Shown here: positions 7,220-16,567 of the stretch, piece by piece
Numbering within the stretch: position 1 is the first letter of the stretch
How the letters are laid out: each line of letters starts with the position of its first letter
Assembly (NCBI GenBank): GCA_002083825.1
Contig: DAZV01000037.1
Location: 52,543-116,542 of the forward strand
Reading direction: 5' to 3'
DNA length: 64,000 nt
DNA from: Candidatus Sericytochromatia bacterium S15B-MN24 CBMW_12
GTDB taxonomy: Bacteria > Cyanobacteriota > Sericytochromatia > S15B-MN24 > UBA4093
Notes under the pieces: model-generated
Told to the model about the DNA's origin: nothing
What the model saw: only the letters and a program-made list of their open reading frames with translations
Database searches by the model: none
Made by a program: the position numbers and the translations under genes

Positions 7220-8499
7220 AAACGCAAGGTATTCGAGACCGAGTAGTAGGCGCCCCGAGCATGACCGCCGAAGCCGTTCATGGCGCCCATCGCGAGATCC
7301 AGGCGGAAGCCCGGAAAGTCGAGACCCGCCCCAGTGGCGAGCAGCAAGCCGCGATCCCCCCCCAGCGCGAAACCGGCCCGCAGCGGTAACCAATCCAGGG
7401 CGCGCAGCTCCGAGCCCAGTTTCAGCTCCGGGATGCTGGAAACGCCGTAGCCGTCTCCGAAGCCCGCCTGAAACTCCCCGCTGAGCGTCAGCGGCCGCCA
7501 GGGGCGAATTGCCCCGGAAAGCCTGGCGTAGGGCGGCAGCCACGTCTCGCGCGATGCCTCCACGCGGTCGCTCACTTGAAGCGCGTCGCGCGTGACCGCC
7601 CCGAAATCGGTGACGGACCCCGAGGCATCCACGATCGAGAAGGGATCCACCTTCAAGGTGTAGTCCTTGATCTGGATGCGGTTCCAGTGCATGACTCCGA
7701 CGTTGCCGAGCACGGCGCCCCAGGTCAGACGCTCGCCGAGCACCCCCGCGACGCCAAAGTCCGCGGCGATGCCGTTCCCATGGGTGGAAACCTCCGTCTC
7801 GACGCGAGCGTCCGCCGAGAACTCCCCCGAATCGCTGATGCTCAGCAGCGATCCGCTGGCCTCGTTAACCCGCGCATAACCCAGACCCCGGAGATAACGC
7901 AGGTTCATCCCGATCCCTCCGTCCACGCCGAGCGGAAAGGCAAAGGAGGATCCGACCGCAGCATAGGCCGTCGCCAGGGATCCCTGGAGGTTATCGATCC
8001 GCACGTTGGGAACCGCGGCGTTGCCCTGGAGGGCTAGCGCGACGATATCCCGAGGAAAGTCGAGGCCCTTGGTGTCCGCGAGGGCATTCACGAAGAAGCC
8101 CGAATGGGACCCCGGCATGGCGAAGGCGAGCGTCGTCCCGGCATCGAGGATCAGACGCCAACCCGTTCCGGGAAGGCTCTCCAGGACCCCCTCGACGTTT
8201 TCGGGGGAAACCGATTGCGTATCGAGCAAGTTCGCGAGTTCGCCGATGGTGAGCACGTTGTTGCCGAACCCGAGGCTCAAGCTGGGAAGGACGGTGAGCG
8301 AGACGCGATCGCGGTTGCCGGCCTTGCCGAGCAGGGCCGGGTTCCAGAGCATGGCGTCCGCGTCATCGGCGATCGCCGTGTAAGCCCCCGCCATTCCCAT
8401 GCTCCGGGCATTTGCCAAGGCCAGAACCGGCTGGGGCAACATTCCTGAGGCCAGAGCGAGGGCCAAGAAGCAGCGGGCGAGCGTCGTGGAGCGTCTCAT
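7216..8499 (-). CDS. Outer-membrane beta-barrel protein, PorV/TraF-like
   Basis: 427 residues with a cleavable signal peptide. The mature start 'ANARSMGMAGAYTAIADDADAMLWNPALL' region is the characteristic opening of FadL/PorV/TraF-type outer-membrane barrels, in which an early Asn-Pro-Ala segment plugs or lines the pore. The rest consists of alternating amphipathic strands with many Gly and aromatic residues, ending 'YYSVSNTLRF' with the terminal phenylalanine typical of BAM substrates. The gene follows the large lipoprotein gene by three bases and is probably co-transcribed. Cargo or partner unknown. Confidence 0.75.
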   Translation of the reverse strand: MRRSTTLARCFLALALASGMLPQPVLALANARSMGMAGAYTAIADDADAMLWNPALLGKAGNRDRVSLTVLPSLSLGFGNNVLTIGELANLLDTQSVSPENVEGVLESLPGTGWRLILDAGTTLAFAMPGSHSGFFVNALADTKGLDFPRDIVALALQGNAAVPNVRIDNLQGSLATAYAAVGSSFAFPLGVDGGIGMNLRYLRGLGYARVNEASGSLLSISDSGEFSADARVETEVSTHGNGIAADFGVAGVLGERLTWGAVLGNVGVMHWNRIQIKDYTLKVDPFSIVDASGSVTDFGAVTRDALQVSDRVEASRETWLPPYARLSGAIRPWRPLTLSGEFQAGFGDGYGVSSIPELKLGSELRALDWLPLRAGFALGGDRGLLLATGAGLDFPGFRLDLAMGAMNGFGGHARGAYYSVSNTLRF

Positions 8500-8502
8500 G
8501 CG

Positions 8503-10596
8503 CTACAGCCCCAGTTGCTTGGCATCGAGCAAGGCCTTGAACTCCGTGCCCAGGCGCAGGCGGAAGACGGCGGTGCTGCGGAGGAAAACCGGGCCGCTGG
8601 AACCCGGGGAGGTGAGACGGACGCCGAGCTTGCTCGCCTCTCGGAAGCGAACGAGATCCGCACCTTCGAGGAGGAGGTCGGTGGTCACGGAGTAACCCTG
8701 CTCATTTCCCAGCGCCAGGGTTAGCGTCAGGGCATCGGGGTCGCTGTAGGGATCCGGCGTCTTCGAGAAGAGCAGGTGCACGCCGAGGGGAATCTTCCAG
8801 CCGTTATCGACATGGACGTTGAGCACGAGACGCTGCAGGAGGGCCAATCGCGCGCGCATGGTCTCATCCAGTCCCAGGTCCTTGGCGGGCGTCACGTCGT
8901 AGCCGGCAACCGGTAGGCCGGGGCCGAAGGCCGGGAACTCCAGCGCGAGCGGAATCTCGATCGCCAGCCGGCCCCCGAGGCGATCCGAGCGCGACAGCGT
9001 CACCGGCGCACCTCCCGAATCGACGGTCACTTGCCCACCGAACTCGAGTTCGGAGGGCAAGGCGTTCAGGATGTCCAGCAAGTTGGAGTTGTCTTGATCG
9101 ATCCTGAGATCTTGCGCGCGATTCGCGGCGAAGGGGAGGCGGACCGGCCCCCCATCCTTGGCTTTGAGGCGAATCGGGGCGCCGGATGTCTTTCCGACGA
9201 CGTCGAGGTCGATGGCGCCCGTCAACGCGCTCTGGTTGTCGAGGTGCAGGTTGAGAGCGACGGCGCCCAGCTTGACGTTCATGCGCGTGAACTCGGCGGG
9301 CAGTTGGATCGGGGTCGAGGAGGTGGCGAGCGAGAGGGTCCGGGTCACCGGGACGTCGATGGACAGGAAGACGATGGGGGGCTGGATCGAGACCGAGCCT
9401 TCGATTTTCTGGGATCCGTCGGTGGTGAAGTAGGCTCCCGCGGGGCCGGTGGCGAGGGTCTCGGCGGTGACGTCGGCGACGATCTCGCCGTTTTCGGGGA
9501 GAATGCTGACTCCATCGAGGGAAAGAGTCACCGTCCGGGCCTCTCCGGAGGGGACGGAGAAGGTTTCGACCAAGGGGGTGGCCTGGCCGGTTCGGAAGAG
9601 GTTGCGGAAGCGCAGGGTCATGGCGGTGGTGAGGGGGAGGCGATTGTCGATGGAGATCGCGAGGCTGCCGGATTCCACCCGAATCGCACGGATGGAGTTC
9701 GAGGCGATGTTGGGATCCTGGATGTCGAGGGGGATGCGCTGGAGGGTCTGGAGGGACTGTGCGGGAAGGTCGAGCTTCACGCGGGCGGTGCGGATGTTCG
9801 CGAGGGTGAACTGCTCGAGGATCAAGCCGGTGGCGGGGGCCGCGAGGGTCTGCCCGCCCGGGACGCTCACGTAGAGTTCCACGTCGAGAACGCGGGTCAG
9901 GTAGGATCCGGCGACCAGGGGGATGCTCACGTTCTGGCGATTACCCGCGGGGATGAGGGGCATGACGGCGGTCCGACCGATTTCCGAGCGCACGCCGTTT
10001 CGGGTCGCGAAGAGGCGGAATTCAGGCTGGAAAGCCAGACCCAGGTTATTCACGAGCTGGAAGTCGAGGCTTCCGGCGGGTTGGTCCAGCTGGCTCTCGA
10101 TGAACGGCGAGTCGGGAACGGTAAGATCCACGCCATGGTCCAGGGCGACGGGGAAAGGGAGGAGGACTCCCAGGACCGGGTCACCCTTGAAGAGGTCGCG
10201 GTAGGAGACCTGGATGGGCGGCAGGGTCATGGCGGGCATCTGGACCGTGTCCGAGTCCAGGACCTGAGGGGGAATCGCGGCGTTGATGGGCTGATCGATG
10301 CGAAGCTTATCGCCGAAGCTGACGGGATCGAGGTCCCGGCCCTCGGGAACGAACGTCATGAGACCGTCGGCTCCGGTGACGACGCTCTTGTCGCCGAAGA
10401 CAGCCTCTCGAACTCTTGAGTCGTCGAGCGAGAGGGTGACCTCGCCGAGGGGGATCTTGAGGTCGACCGGCCAGGAGGCGGATGGGGCGGAAGATCCGGT
10501 CTGCATGCGTTGCAGGGGCGCGAGCAGCTCCCAGCCGCACCCAGCGAGGGTAAGGGCGAGCAAAAAGAGCCAGAAGCGCGGTATCATGTGCGTCAT
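8503..10596 (-). CDS. Large lipoprotein with repeated beta-sandwich-like segments
   Basis: 697 residues from the chosen ATG at 10596. The start fits a lipoprotein signal with lipobox 'LTLAGC' (Cys20) and has GGAG 11 bases upstream. The open frame runs 79 codons further but that part has no signal features. The mature protein is almost entirely beta-strand-like, with several similar segments of the type 'LPPIQVSYRDLFKG', 'VKLDLPAQSLQTLQRIPLDI' and 'PIQLPAEFTRMNVKLG'. It looks like tandem immunoglobulin-like or LEA-type domains. Family not recognised. Co-transcribed with the outer-membrane barrel gene downstream, so the pair may form one envelope complex. Confidence 0.75.
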   Translation of the reverse strand: MTHMIPRFWLFLLALTLAGCGWELLAPLQRMQTGSSAPSASWPVDLKIPLGEVTLSLDDSRVREAVFGDKSVVTGADGLMTFVPEGRDLDPVSFGDKLRIDQPINAAIPPQVLDSDTVQMPAMTLPPIQVSYRDLFKGDPVLGVLLPFPVALDHGVDLTVPDSPFIESQLDQPAGSLDFQLVNNLGLAFQPEFRLFATRNGVRSEIGRTAVMPLIPAGNRQNVSIPLVAGSYLTRVLDVELYVSVPGGQTLAAPATGLILEQFTLANIRTARVKLDLPAQSLQTLQRIPLDIQDPNIASNSIRAIRVESGSLAISIDNRLPLTTAMTLRFRNLFRTGQATPLVETFSVPSGEARTVTLSLDGVSILPENGEIVADVTAETLATGPAGAYFTTDGSQKIEGSVSIQPPIVFLSIDVPVTRTLSLATSSTPIQLPAEFTRMNVKLGAVALNLHLDNQSALTGAIDLDVVGKTSGAPIRLKAKDGGPVRLPFAANRAQDLRIDQDNSNLLDILNALPSELEFGGQVTVDSGGAPVTLSRSDRLGGRLAIEIPLALEFPAFGPGLPVAGYDVTPAKDLGLDETMRARLALLQRLVLNVHVDNGWKIPLGVHLLFSKTPDPYSDPDALTLTLALGNEQGYSVTTDLLLEGADLVRFREASKLGVRLTSPGSSGPVFLRSTAVFRLRLGTEFKALLDAKQLGL

Positions 10597-10708
10597 GCCA
10601 GCAGTTTCTCCGAAATTCCGGGCGGAACGGCATCGAGCCGGTCTGCCGAGTATCATATCAAACAAGCGAAACATGGACTGTGATGAAAGGCGGGAAGCCG
10701 TGGAAGAC

Positions 10709-11143
10709 ATGCCGAATACGACGATGACGCGCCCGGCCCTGGAGGCGATATACATGCGGCTCGCGGGCATGCTGGCGACGCGCAGCACGTGTTCGCGCCT
10801 GCAGGTGGGGGCCGTGGTGGCATCGCCCGACATGCGGGAGATCTTCGCGGTGGGTTACAACGGGGGTCCGGTGGGCGGCTTCAACGATTGCCTGAGCGAG
10901 GAACCCGGTCGTTGCGGCCATGCCCACGCCGAGGACAACGCCTGCAACTTCGCTCCTGCGCGGGTTCCCAAGATCATGCTGGTGACCCACTTCCCTTGCC
11001 CCGCCTGCTGCGTCCGGATCGTCAACAAGCTGGGCTTCGAGAAGGTCTACTACCAGCAGGTCTACCGGGACCTGGCGGGGCTGGAGATCCTCGAGAATGC
11101 CGGCATCACCGTGGCCCAGCTGGAGCCCTGCATCGAGGGCTAG
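10709..11143 (+). CDS. Cytidine/deoxycytidylate deaminase family protein
   Basis: 144 residues. It carries both zinc motifs of the dCMP/cytidine deaminase fold: 'HAHAEDNAC' (His and catalytic Glu) around residue 72 and 'PCPACC' (Cys-x-x-Cys) around residue 97. Similar proteins (ComEB/dCMP deaminase) convert dCMP to dUMP, feeding thymidylate synthesis. The ATG at 10709 is preferred with GGAAG upstream; ATG at 10673 would add 12 residues. Divergent from the large lipoprotein gene. The exact nucleotide substrate cannot be read from sequence; an RNA- or drug-directed deaminase is less likely. Confidence 0.8.
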   Translation: MPNTTMTRPALEAIYMRLAGMLATRSTCSRLQVGAVVASPDMREIFAVGYNGGPVGGFNDCLSEEPGRCGHAHAEDNACNFAPARVPKIMLVTHFPCPACCVRIVNKLGFEKVYYQQVYRDLAGLEILENAGITVAQLEPCIEG

Positions 11144-11272
11144 CGTTGGCCCTGCCCGTGGTGCGGGCCCTCGGTCTCCGAACGCCCGCTCGACGCTTGC
11201 CAGGGGAGGTAAGATCCCGTTTAGGGCTCCCTGAAGTGAGGAGCTTTCGAGTAACGGGAGGAGAGTCCGCGC

Positions 11273-11935
11273 TTGAAACGAGCAGCCTTGAAGCCCGCCA
11301 TCGGGCTCCTAGTTGGACTGTCATGCCTCGCCATGCCGATGCCGGTCATGGCCCATGGGGCCGCGAGCGATGACGCCGGCACCCTGTCCCGGCCGATCCC
11401 CGGCGGCGGAGGCGGGTTCGGGAGGATGGCCCGCGCCGACAAGACGGGGGGCGGTCACAAGCACTTCAGCCTGGTGACCCAGCCTTACTGGAACATGAGC
11501 CAGGACGCCATCTACACCCTTTTCGGCATGGAGATGCTCAGGCAGGATTCGCTCGGCTGGAAGGGTGGCTTCGGCATGTACGGCGGCATGAACTTCGGCG
11601 TGACGAGCCAGTCCAACACCTTCAATTACGGGGGCGGCATCATCGGCAAGGACTTCACGGCGGGCCCTCTCTCGCTGACGACCGGCGTCCTGCTGGGTTT
11701 CGGGAAGACCGCCAACTACCTTCCCGCCGTGCTGCCCGCCGGCGTCAACAACGTTTACCTGTTCGGCGTCGGCGCTCCCCGCGTGGGGCTTGCCTGGACC
11801 GTTTACCGGCGCATGGAAATCGGCCTCGACGCTTCCTATCTCTTCGCGACCAACCCCAACGTGGGGCAGGGCCCAGCGCTCAGCCTCCGGCTATCGAGCA
11901 TTTCCTGGGGCGGCCGGGGCATGCATTGCCGCTAG
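11273..11935 (+). CDS. Predicted outer-membrane protein
   Basis: 220 residues. TTG start at 11273 with the strong Shine-Dalgarno GGGAGGAG eight bases upstream. A signal peptide ('LLVGLSCLAMPMPVMAHG') is followed by a Gly-rich linker and alternating strands rich in Gly, Tyr, Trp and Asn, typical of a small beta-barrel. No specific family recognised. It converges on the Tad operon; only 14 bases separate its stop from the tadC stop. Confidence 0.65.
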   Translation: MKRAALKPAIGLLVGLSCLAMPMPVMAHGAASDDAGTLSRPIPGGGGGFGRMARADKTGGGHKHFSLVTQPYWNMSQDAIYTLFGMEMLRQDSLGWKGGFGMYGGMNFGVTSQSNTFNYGGGIIGKDFTAGPLSLTTGVLLGFGKTANYLPAVLPAGVNNVYLFGVGAPRVGLAWTVYRRMEIGLDASYLFATNPNVGQGPALSLRLSSISWGGRGMHCR

Positions 11936-11949
11936 ACAATAGCCCGCCG

Positions 11950-12924
11950 CTACAGGCCCGGCCTGGCGAAGGTGTCGATCACCCGCAGCACGGCCGGGCC
12001 GAGCGTCACGACGAACATGGCGGGGAAGATGAAGAAGACCAGCGGAAAGAGCATCTTGATGGGGGCCTTCAGCGCCGATTCCTGCGCCCGCTGCCGGCGG
12101 CGCATCCGCAAGTGCACGCTCTGGGTCCGCAACACGATGCCGATGCCTACCCCCAGCTGATCCGCCTGGATCAGGGCGGCGACGACGCCTTCGAGATCCT
12201 GGACCCCGCAGCGACGGCTCAGCTCTCTCAGCGCCTCGACTCGCGGACGCCCCATGCGCATGTCGCTGAGGTACCGTGCCAGCTCCTCGCGAAGCTCCCT
12301 TCCGGCATCGTTGTCGCGGCTGGTGATCCGCATCAGGGCGGCATCGAAGCTGATCCCCGCCTCCACGCAGGAGGTGATGAGATCCAGGGCGTCCGGGAGC
12401 GCCCTCACGATGGCCTCCCGCCGATTCGTTATCATCTTGGCGAGGAACATCCCCGAGCCCGAAATGCCCAGCATGGCGATCAAGGCCGCGGCGATCAGCG
12501 CCGCCCCGGGATTGAAGGGGGCCAGAAGCCACCATGCCAGCGGGGCCAGGATCACCCCCATCACACGCATGGCCAGTATTCCTTGCAGGGCGAGCGGCGC
12601 ATAGACCCCCGCCTGGTGCAGCCGCTCCGAGAGCAGCCTCACCTGCGAACGCGGCGTGAGGCGCTCGCCCGCTTTTCCCAGAACGGCAATCGCCGGAGCC
12701 ACCACCCGCCGCATGAACGGCTGCTCCAGCAACTGTTGACGAGGGGCGAAGCCTCCTGGAGCTCCCTGAACCGCAGCCAAGGCCGCAACGCGGCGATTCA
12801 CGTCCCGCTCGCGCGGAGTCGCCAGTCCGAATCCCACCATCGTGACCGCCGTGACGGCCACGAAGCAAGCAGCTGCCATCCCGATCGGATCCGCTGCCAG
12901 CAGCAACGGTGCAACACCCCTCAT
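11950..12924 (-). CDS. tadC: Tad pilus inner-membrane platform protein TadC
   Basis: 324 residues with a type II secretion F (GspF/TadC) domain. 'RALPDALDLITSCVEAGISFDAALMR' is the hallmark first helix pair, and hydrophobic segments flank it (near residues 10-35, 115-155 and 285-310). TadB and TadC together form the platform on which the TadA ATPase extrudes Flp pilin. It is the last gene of the Tad operon and starts one base after the tadB stop. Confidence 0.92.
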   Translation of the reverse strand: MRGVAPLLLAADPIGMAAACFVAVTAVTMVGFGLATPRERDVNRRVAALAAVQGAPGGFAPRQQLLEQPFMRRVVAPAIAVLGKAGERLTPRSQVRLLSERLHQAGVYAPLALQGILAMRVMGVILAPLAWWLLAPFNPGAALIAAALIAMLGISGSGMFLAKMITNRREAIVRALPDALDLITSCVEAGISFDAALMRITSRDNDAGRELREELARYLSDMRMGRPRVEALRELSRRCGVQDLEGVVAALIQADQLGVGIGIVLRTQSVHLRMRRRQRAQESALKAPIKMLFPLVFFIFPAMFVVTLGPAVLRVIDTFARPGL

Positions 12925-12925
12925 G

Positions 12926-13864
12926 CTAGTACCTCACATCCACGAGTTTCCGGATCACCAGCACTCCCACGATCTCGGAGACTATCGCCCCCGCAACCAG
13001 CATCTGTCCCCTCGGATCGGTAAACAACCCCATGATGTAACTGGGGCTGAGAAGGAAAAACAGCAACCCGATTCCCACCGGCAAGCCCGACAAGACCCAT
13101 CCCGACAATCGGCCTTGGGCGGTCAGGGCCTGAACCTCGCCCGCGATTCGGATGCGATCCCGGATGGTGTCGTGGATGTTTCCGAGGATCTCGCTGAGGT
13201 TGCCACCGGTTTCGCGCTGGATGACCATCGCCTGGACCATCAGGTCCACGTCGATGGTCCCCACGCGTTCGCGAAGGTTGCGCAGGGCCGCCTCGGTGGG
13301 AACTCCGAAGTTGATCTCGGCCACGGCGGTCCCGAACTCGAGGGAAATAGGCGCGCTCATCTGGCGTGAGACCATCTGAAGGGCTTGCAAGAAGGAATTA
13401 CCGGCTTTCAGGGAGTTGATGACCAGCATGAGGGCGTCCGGCAACTGCTCGCCGAAGGCCTTGAGGGTCTTTTCACGCCGTTGCCTGAGCTGCAGGGTGG
13501 GTCCCAGGGCTCCCATGGCCGCCACGGCCAGAGCGATGAGCGGATGCTTGAAGAGAAAGTACGCCACGGCGCCGGTGGCGAGCCCCAAGAGCGCGCTTGC
13601 CAGCATAAACTCGCCTGGAGTCCAGGCCCACCCCACTTGGTACAGCTGACGGTCGAGACGTCGGGAAACCGCCAGACCCTTGACCATGGGATCAACCAGG
13701 GCTCCCAGACGGTTGAAGAGCTTGGGTCGAACAGCCCTCGCATGAGGCCCTTCCAGTTGGCTGATACGGCCGTCGATGGTCGCCTCCTGAGGGTTGCCGG
13801 TCAGGCCTCCGAGTGCGAAGATGACGCCTCCGATGCCGATGGCGAGGATGAGGAAGGTGATCAT
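12926..13864 (-). CDS. tadB: Tad pilus inner-membrane platform protein TadB
   Basis: 312 residues from the ATG at 13864, which overlaps the tadA stop as ATGA. A longer frame to 13933 lies inside tadA and is rejected. The GspF-type domain includes 'EQLPDALMLVINSLKAGNSFLQALQMV' and 'ETGGNLSEILGNIHDTIRDR', the classic TadB signatures, with membrane helices at the N-terminus (about 2-20), mid-protein and C-terminus. Works with TadC as the pilus assembly platform. The coupled start implies co-translation with the ATPase. Confidence 0.92.
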   Translation of the reverse strand: MITFLILAIGIGGVIFALGGLTGNPQEATIDGRISQLEGPHARAVRPKLFNRLGALVDPMVKGLAVSRRLDRQLYQVGWAWTPGEFMLASALLGLATGAVAYFLFKHPLIALAVAAMGALGPTLQLRQRREKTLKAFGEQLPDALMLVINSLKAGNSFLQALQMVSRQMSAPISLEFGTAVAEINFGVPTEAALRNLRERVGTIDVDLMVQAMVIQRETGGNLSEILGNIHDTIRDRIRIAGEVQALTAQGRLSGWVLSGLPVGIGLLFFLLSPSYIMGLFTDPRGQMLVAGAIVSEIVGVLVIRKLVDVRY

Positions 13865-15300
13865 GCCCAACCTCCGATCTGGAAGAGGTCGACCGGCAGG
13901 GGAATACCCTTCAAGCGCAACTGATCGGCGCACTTGGGGCGGATTCCGGTGGGGCGGTGCGCCCCCACGAGTCGGCCGTTCTCGTCCACGCCTTCCCTGA
14001 CGTAGGTGTAGATGTCCTGAAGTTGCAGGATATCGCCCTCCATGCCCACGACCTCGGTGATGGAGGTGACGCGGCGCCCGCCGTCGGTCGAGCGCTCGAT
14101 CTGGAGGATCAGGTTGATGGCCGAAGCCATCTGCTCGCGGATGGCGCGTAGCGGCAGGTCCATCCCGGCCATCAGGACCATGGTTTCGAGGCGGGCCAAG
14201 GCGTCGCGGGTCGTGTTGGCGTGGATGGTGGCGAGCGAGCCTTCGTGACCGGTGTTCATGGCCTGGAGCATCGCGAGGGCTTCGCCTCCGCGGATCTCTC
14301 CGAGGATGATGCGGTCGGGGCGCATGCGCAAGGAGTTCCTGACGAGCTCGGCCTGGTCGACCCGGCCGGCCCCCTCGACGTTGGCAGGTCGGGTCTCCAG
14401 GCGGATGACGTGATCCTGCTGCAGTTGCAGTTCGGCGGCGTCCTCGATGGTGATCAGACGTTCGTTGGAGGGGATGAAGGAGGACAGCACGTTGAGGAGG
14501 GTGGTCTTACCGGATCCGGTACCGCCCGAGATCAGGACGTTGAGGCGGGCTTCCACGCAGCCCTTGAGGAAACTCGCCATCGGGTCGGTGAGCGAGCCGT
14601 ATTCGACCAGGCTATCGACCTTCAGGGGGTCCTTCCTGAATTTACGGATGGTGAGGGCGGCCCCGTCGATGGCGAGGGGAGGAATGATGGCATTGACGCG
14701 GGAGCCGTTCTGCAAGCGGGCGTCGCACATGGGGCTGGACTCGTCGATTCGGCGGCCGACTCGGCTGACGATCCGATCAATCACCCGGATGAGGTGGGCG
14801 CCGTCGCTAAAGGTCACGTCGGTTTTCTCGATCCGGCCGTTGCGCTCGATGTAGACGGAATGAGGGCCGTTGACCATGACCTCCGAGACGGAGTCATCGG
14901 CAAGCAGGGGTTCGATGGGCCCCAACCCCAGCATGTCGTCATAGAGATCCTCGACGAGTCGGTCGCGCTCCACACGGCTCAACAGGCGGTTTTCGTCGGC
15001 CAGGACCTGCTCGAGGCCGTGACGGATGGCCTCTTTGATGGTGTCAGGACTGCTGGTTTCGTCGAGGTTCTGGGAGCGCATGTTCTCGACGAGCAAGCGA
15101 TGGACCTTGCTCTTGAGCTCCGTCTGCGAATCCATCGGTGGCCGTGACGCTTGGCGGACAGGCATTTTCGACGGAGTCGCCGCTCGGTTTTCGGGGGACG
15201 ACTCCTGGCGCATGCCCGGATGGGGTGCCGCAGCCGCGTTCGACGTGGCGGGCATGGCGGGAACAGGGGGCTCGCCCTTAAGCCGATTGCGTAGGAACAT
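13861..15300 (-). CDS. tadA: Tad pilus secretion ATPase TadA/CpaF
   Basis: 479 residues. GspE/PilT-family hexameric ATPase that powers Flp pilus assembly. Visible motifs: Walker A 'GGTGSGKTTLLN', the Asp box 'RLITIEDAAELQL', Walker B 'PDRIILGEIRGGEAL' and the His box 'TGHEGSLATIHAN'. The N-terminal domain (about 55-180) is the usual CpaF N-domain, preceded by a Pro/Ala-rich variable tail. The first 23 bases overlap the end of tadZ, so the two are tightly coupled. Confidence 0.95.
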   Translation of the reverse strand: MFLRNRLKGEPPVPAMPATSNAAAAPHPGMRQESSPENRAATPSKMPVRQASRPPMDSQTELKSKVHRLLVENMRSQNLDETSSPDTIKEAIRHGLEQVLADENRLLSRVERDRLVEDLYDDMLGLGPIEPLLADDSVSEVMVNGPHSVYIERNGRIEKTDVTFSDGAHLIRVIDRIVSRVGRRIDESSPMCDARLQNGSRVNAIIPPLAIDGAALTIRKFRKDPLKVDSLVEYGSLTDPMASFLKGCVEARLNVLISGGTGSGKTTLLNVLSSFIPSNERLITIEDAAELQLQQDHVIRLETRPANVEGAGRVDQAELVRNSLRMRPDRIILGEIRGGEALAMLQAMNTGHEGSLATIHANTTRDALARLETMVLMAGMDLPLRAIREQMASAINLILQIERSTDGGRRVTSITEVVGMEGDILQLQDIYTYVREGVDENGRLVGAHRPTGIRPKCADQLRLKGIPLPVDLFQIGGWA

Positions 15301-16558
15301 TCATCATCCTCCTGACCATGCCCCAGAGTTGCGACAGTGGGTTCGATGCCACGGGAACCAAGGCGACCGCCTCGCGGGTTTTTGGCACGGCGTAGGCGCG
15401 AGCGATTTCCTTGACCGACCTTGCATAAGCTCCGTTGGGGTGGGATAGAACCAAGGGTTCACCGGCATTGACGGCGGCGAGGGCCTGGTCGGCCTCCCAG
15501 CCGAGGCGATGATGTAGCGGGCGCTGGATGACTCGCTCAGCCGATTCCGGGGTCACGTCGCTTGGCTGCAAGTAGCCGGCCACCTGGACCTTGGCAAGAT
15601 CGACGCCGAGCTCCGCCCAGAGTTTCAGGCTTTGCTGGAGGGCTCGTAGCGCTGCCAAGTCCATGGTGAGCGGTACGAGGACGGTGTCGGCAAGCTCCAT
15701 GGCCCGCAGGATGGGTTCGGTCAACTGGGCGCCGGTGTCGACCACGATCCAGGCGGAACGGTCCTTGAGGGACTGGAGGGTCCATTCCACGGTTTCGGCC
15801 GTGACGAGTTCGGCGTCTTCGGGGGAGGGAGCCGCGGGGAGGATCCGGACGCCGCTCTTGGCGTGGGTCAAGAGCGACTGTTCGAGCGCTTCTCCATCGG
15901 CCTTTGCGCCGAGACGCGCGAGGTCCGAGAGGGAAGGGCCGGGTTTGAGGTTGAAGAAGAGGTCGATCGAGCCGAACTGGGGTTCGAGATCGACCAGGGT
16001 GACTTCCGCGGTGCTGGACTCTCGCAGGGCGACGGCCAGGCTTGCCGCGAGGGTGGACTTTCCGCAACCGCCGCGGGGGGCATGGACGACGATGACCTTG
16101 CCCACCGTTTTCGGGATGGCGAGTTGACTGGTCTGGGCACCGCGCAGCCGTTGCAGGAAGACCGAGGCGCGGCGGAGGGCGGGGGGGATATCAACGGTTC
16201 GGCTGAGGACCTCGCGCACTCCGGTTTGCATGGCGTGGGTCATGCCGGCGGGATCGAGCGGGGGACCGACCAGGATCACGGTGCAGGCCGGCTGGCTTGC
16301 AAATAGCGCCTCGACCGCTCTCAGAGCCGGTTCCAGCGTGCCGTCCCAGCCGATGACGGCGACGTCGGGGCTTTGTCCGAGGGCCATGCCGATTCCCTCC
16401 GCGGGGCTATGGGCCTCGCCGACCGTGACGGCGAGCGGGCCTCCCGCTTGGCGGGGGTCCTCCACCACCTTGCGGATGTCGGCGAGCCAGGCCGAGGAGG
16501 GCTGGCGATCGCTTCCGCTCGCGGATGGCGCAATCAGTAGCAGGCGCAGAGGGTGCAT
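15278..16558 (-). CDS. tadZ: Pilus localisation ATPase TadZ/CpaE
   Basis: 426 residues. An N-terminal receiver-like domain (about 1-140) lacks a clear phosphorylation site. It is followed by a MinD/ParA-type ATPase with a deviant Walker A 'APRGGCGKSTLAASLA' and 'VTLVDLEPQFGSIDLFFNL'. TadZ/CpaE positions the Tad machine, usually at a pole. The start follows GGAG by five bases. Position directly before tadA is the standard gene order. Confidence 0.9.
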   Translation of the reverse strand: MHPLRLLLIAPSASGSDRQPSSAWLADIRKVVEDPRQAGGPLAVTVGEAHSPAEGIGMALGQSPDVAVIGWDGTLEPALRAVEALFASQPACTVILVGPPLDPAGMTHAMQTGVREVLSRTVDIPPALRRASVFLQRLRGAQTSQLAIPKTVGKVIVVHAPRGGCGKSTLAASLAVALRESSTAEVTLVDLEPQFGSIDLFFNLKPGPSLSDLARLGAKADGEALEQSLLTHAKSGVRILPAAPSPEDAELVTAETVEWTLQSLKDRSAWIVVDTGAQLTEPILRAMELADTVLVPLTMDLAALRALQQSLKLWAELGVDLAKVQVAGYLQPSDVTPESAERVIQRPLHHRLGWEADQALAAVNAGEPLVLSHPNGAYARSVKEIARAYAVPKTREAVALVPVASNPLSQLWGMVRRMMNVPTQSA

Positions 16559-16567
16559 GAGCTCTCC

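Noticed and set aside
9031..10419. Long plus-strand frame inside the large lipoprotein gene
   Set aside because: It has no ribosome site or signal and its sequence is a low-complexity mirror of the real minus-strand gene, as expected in GC-rich DNA.
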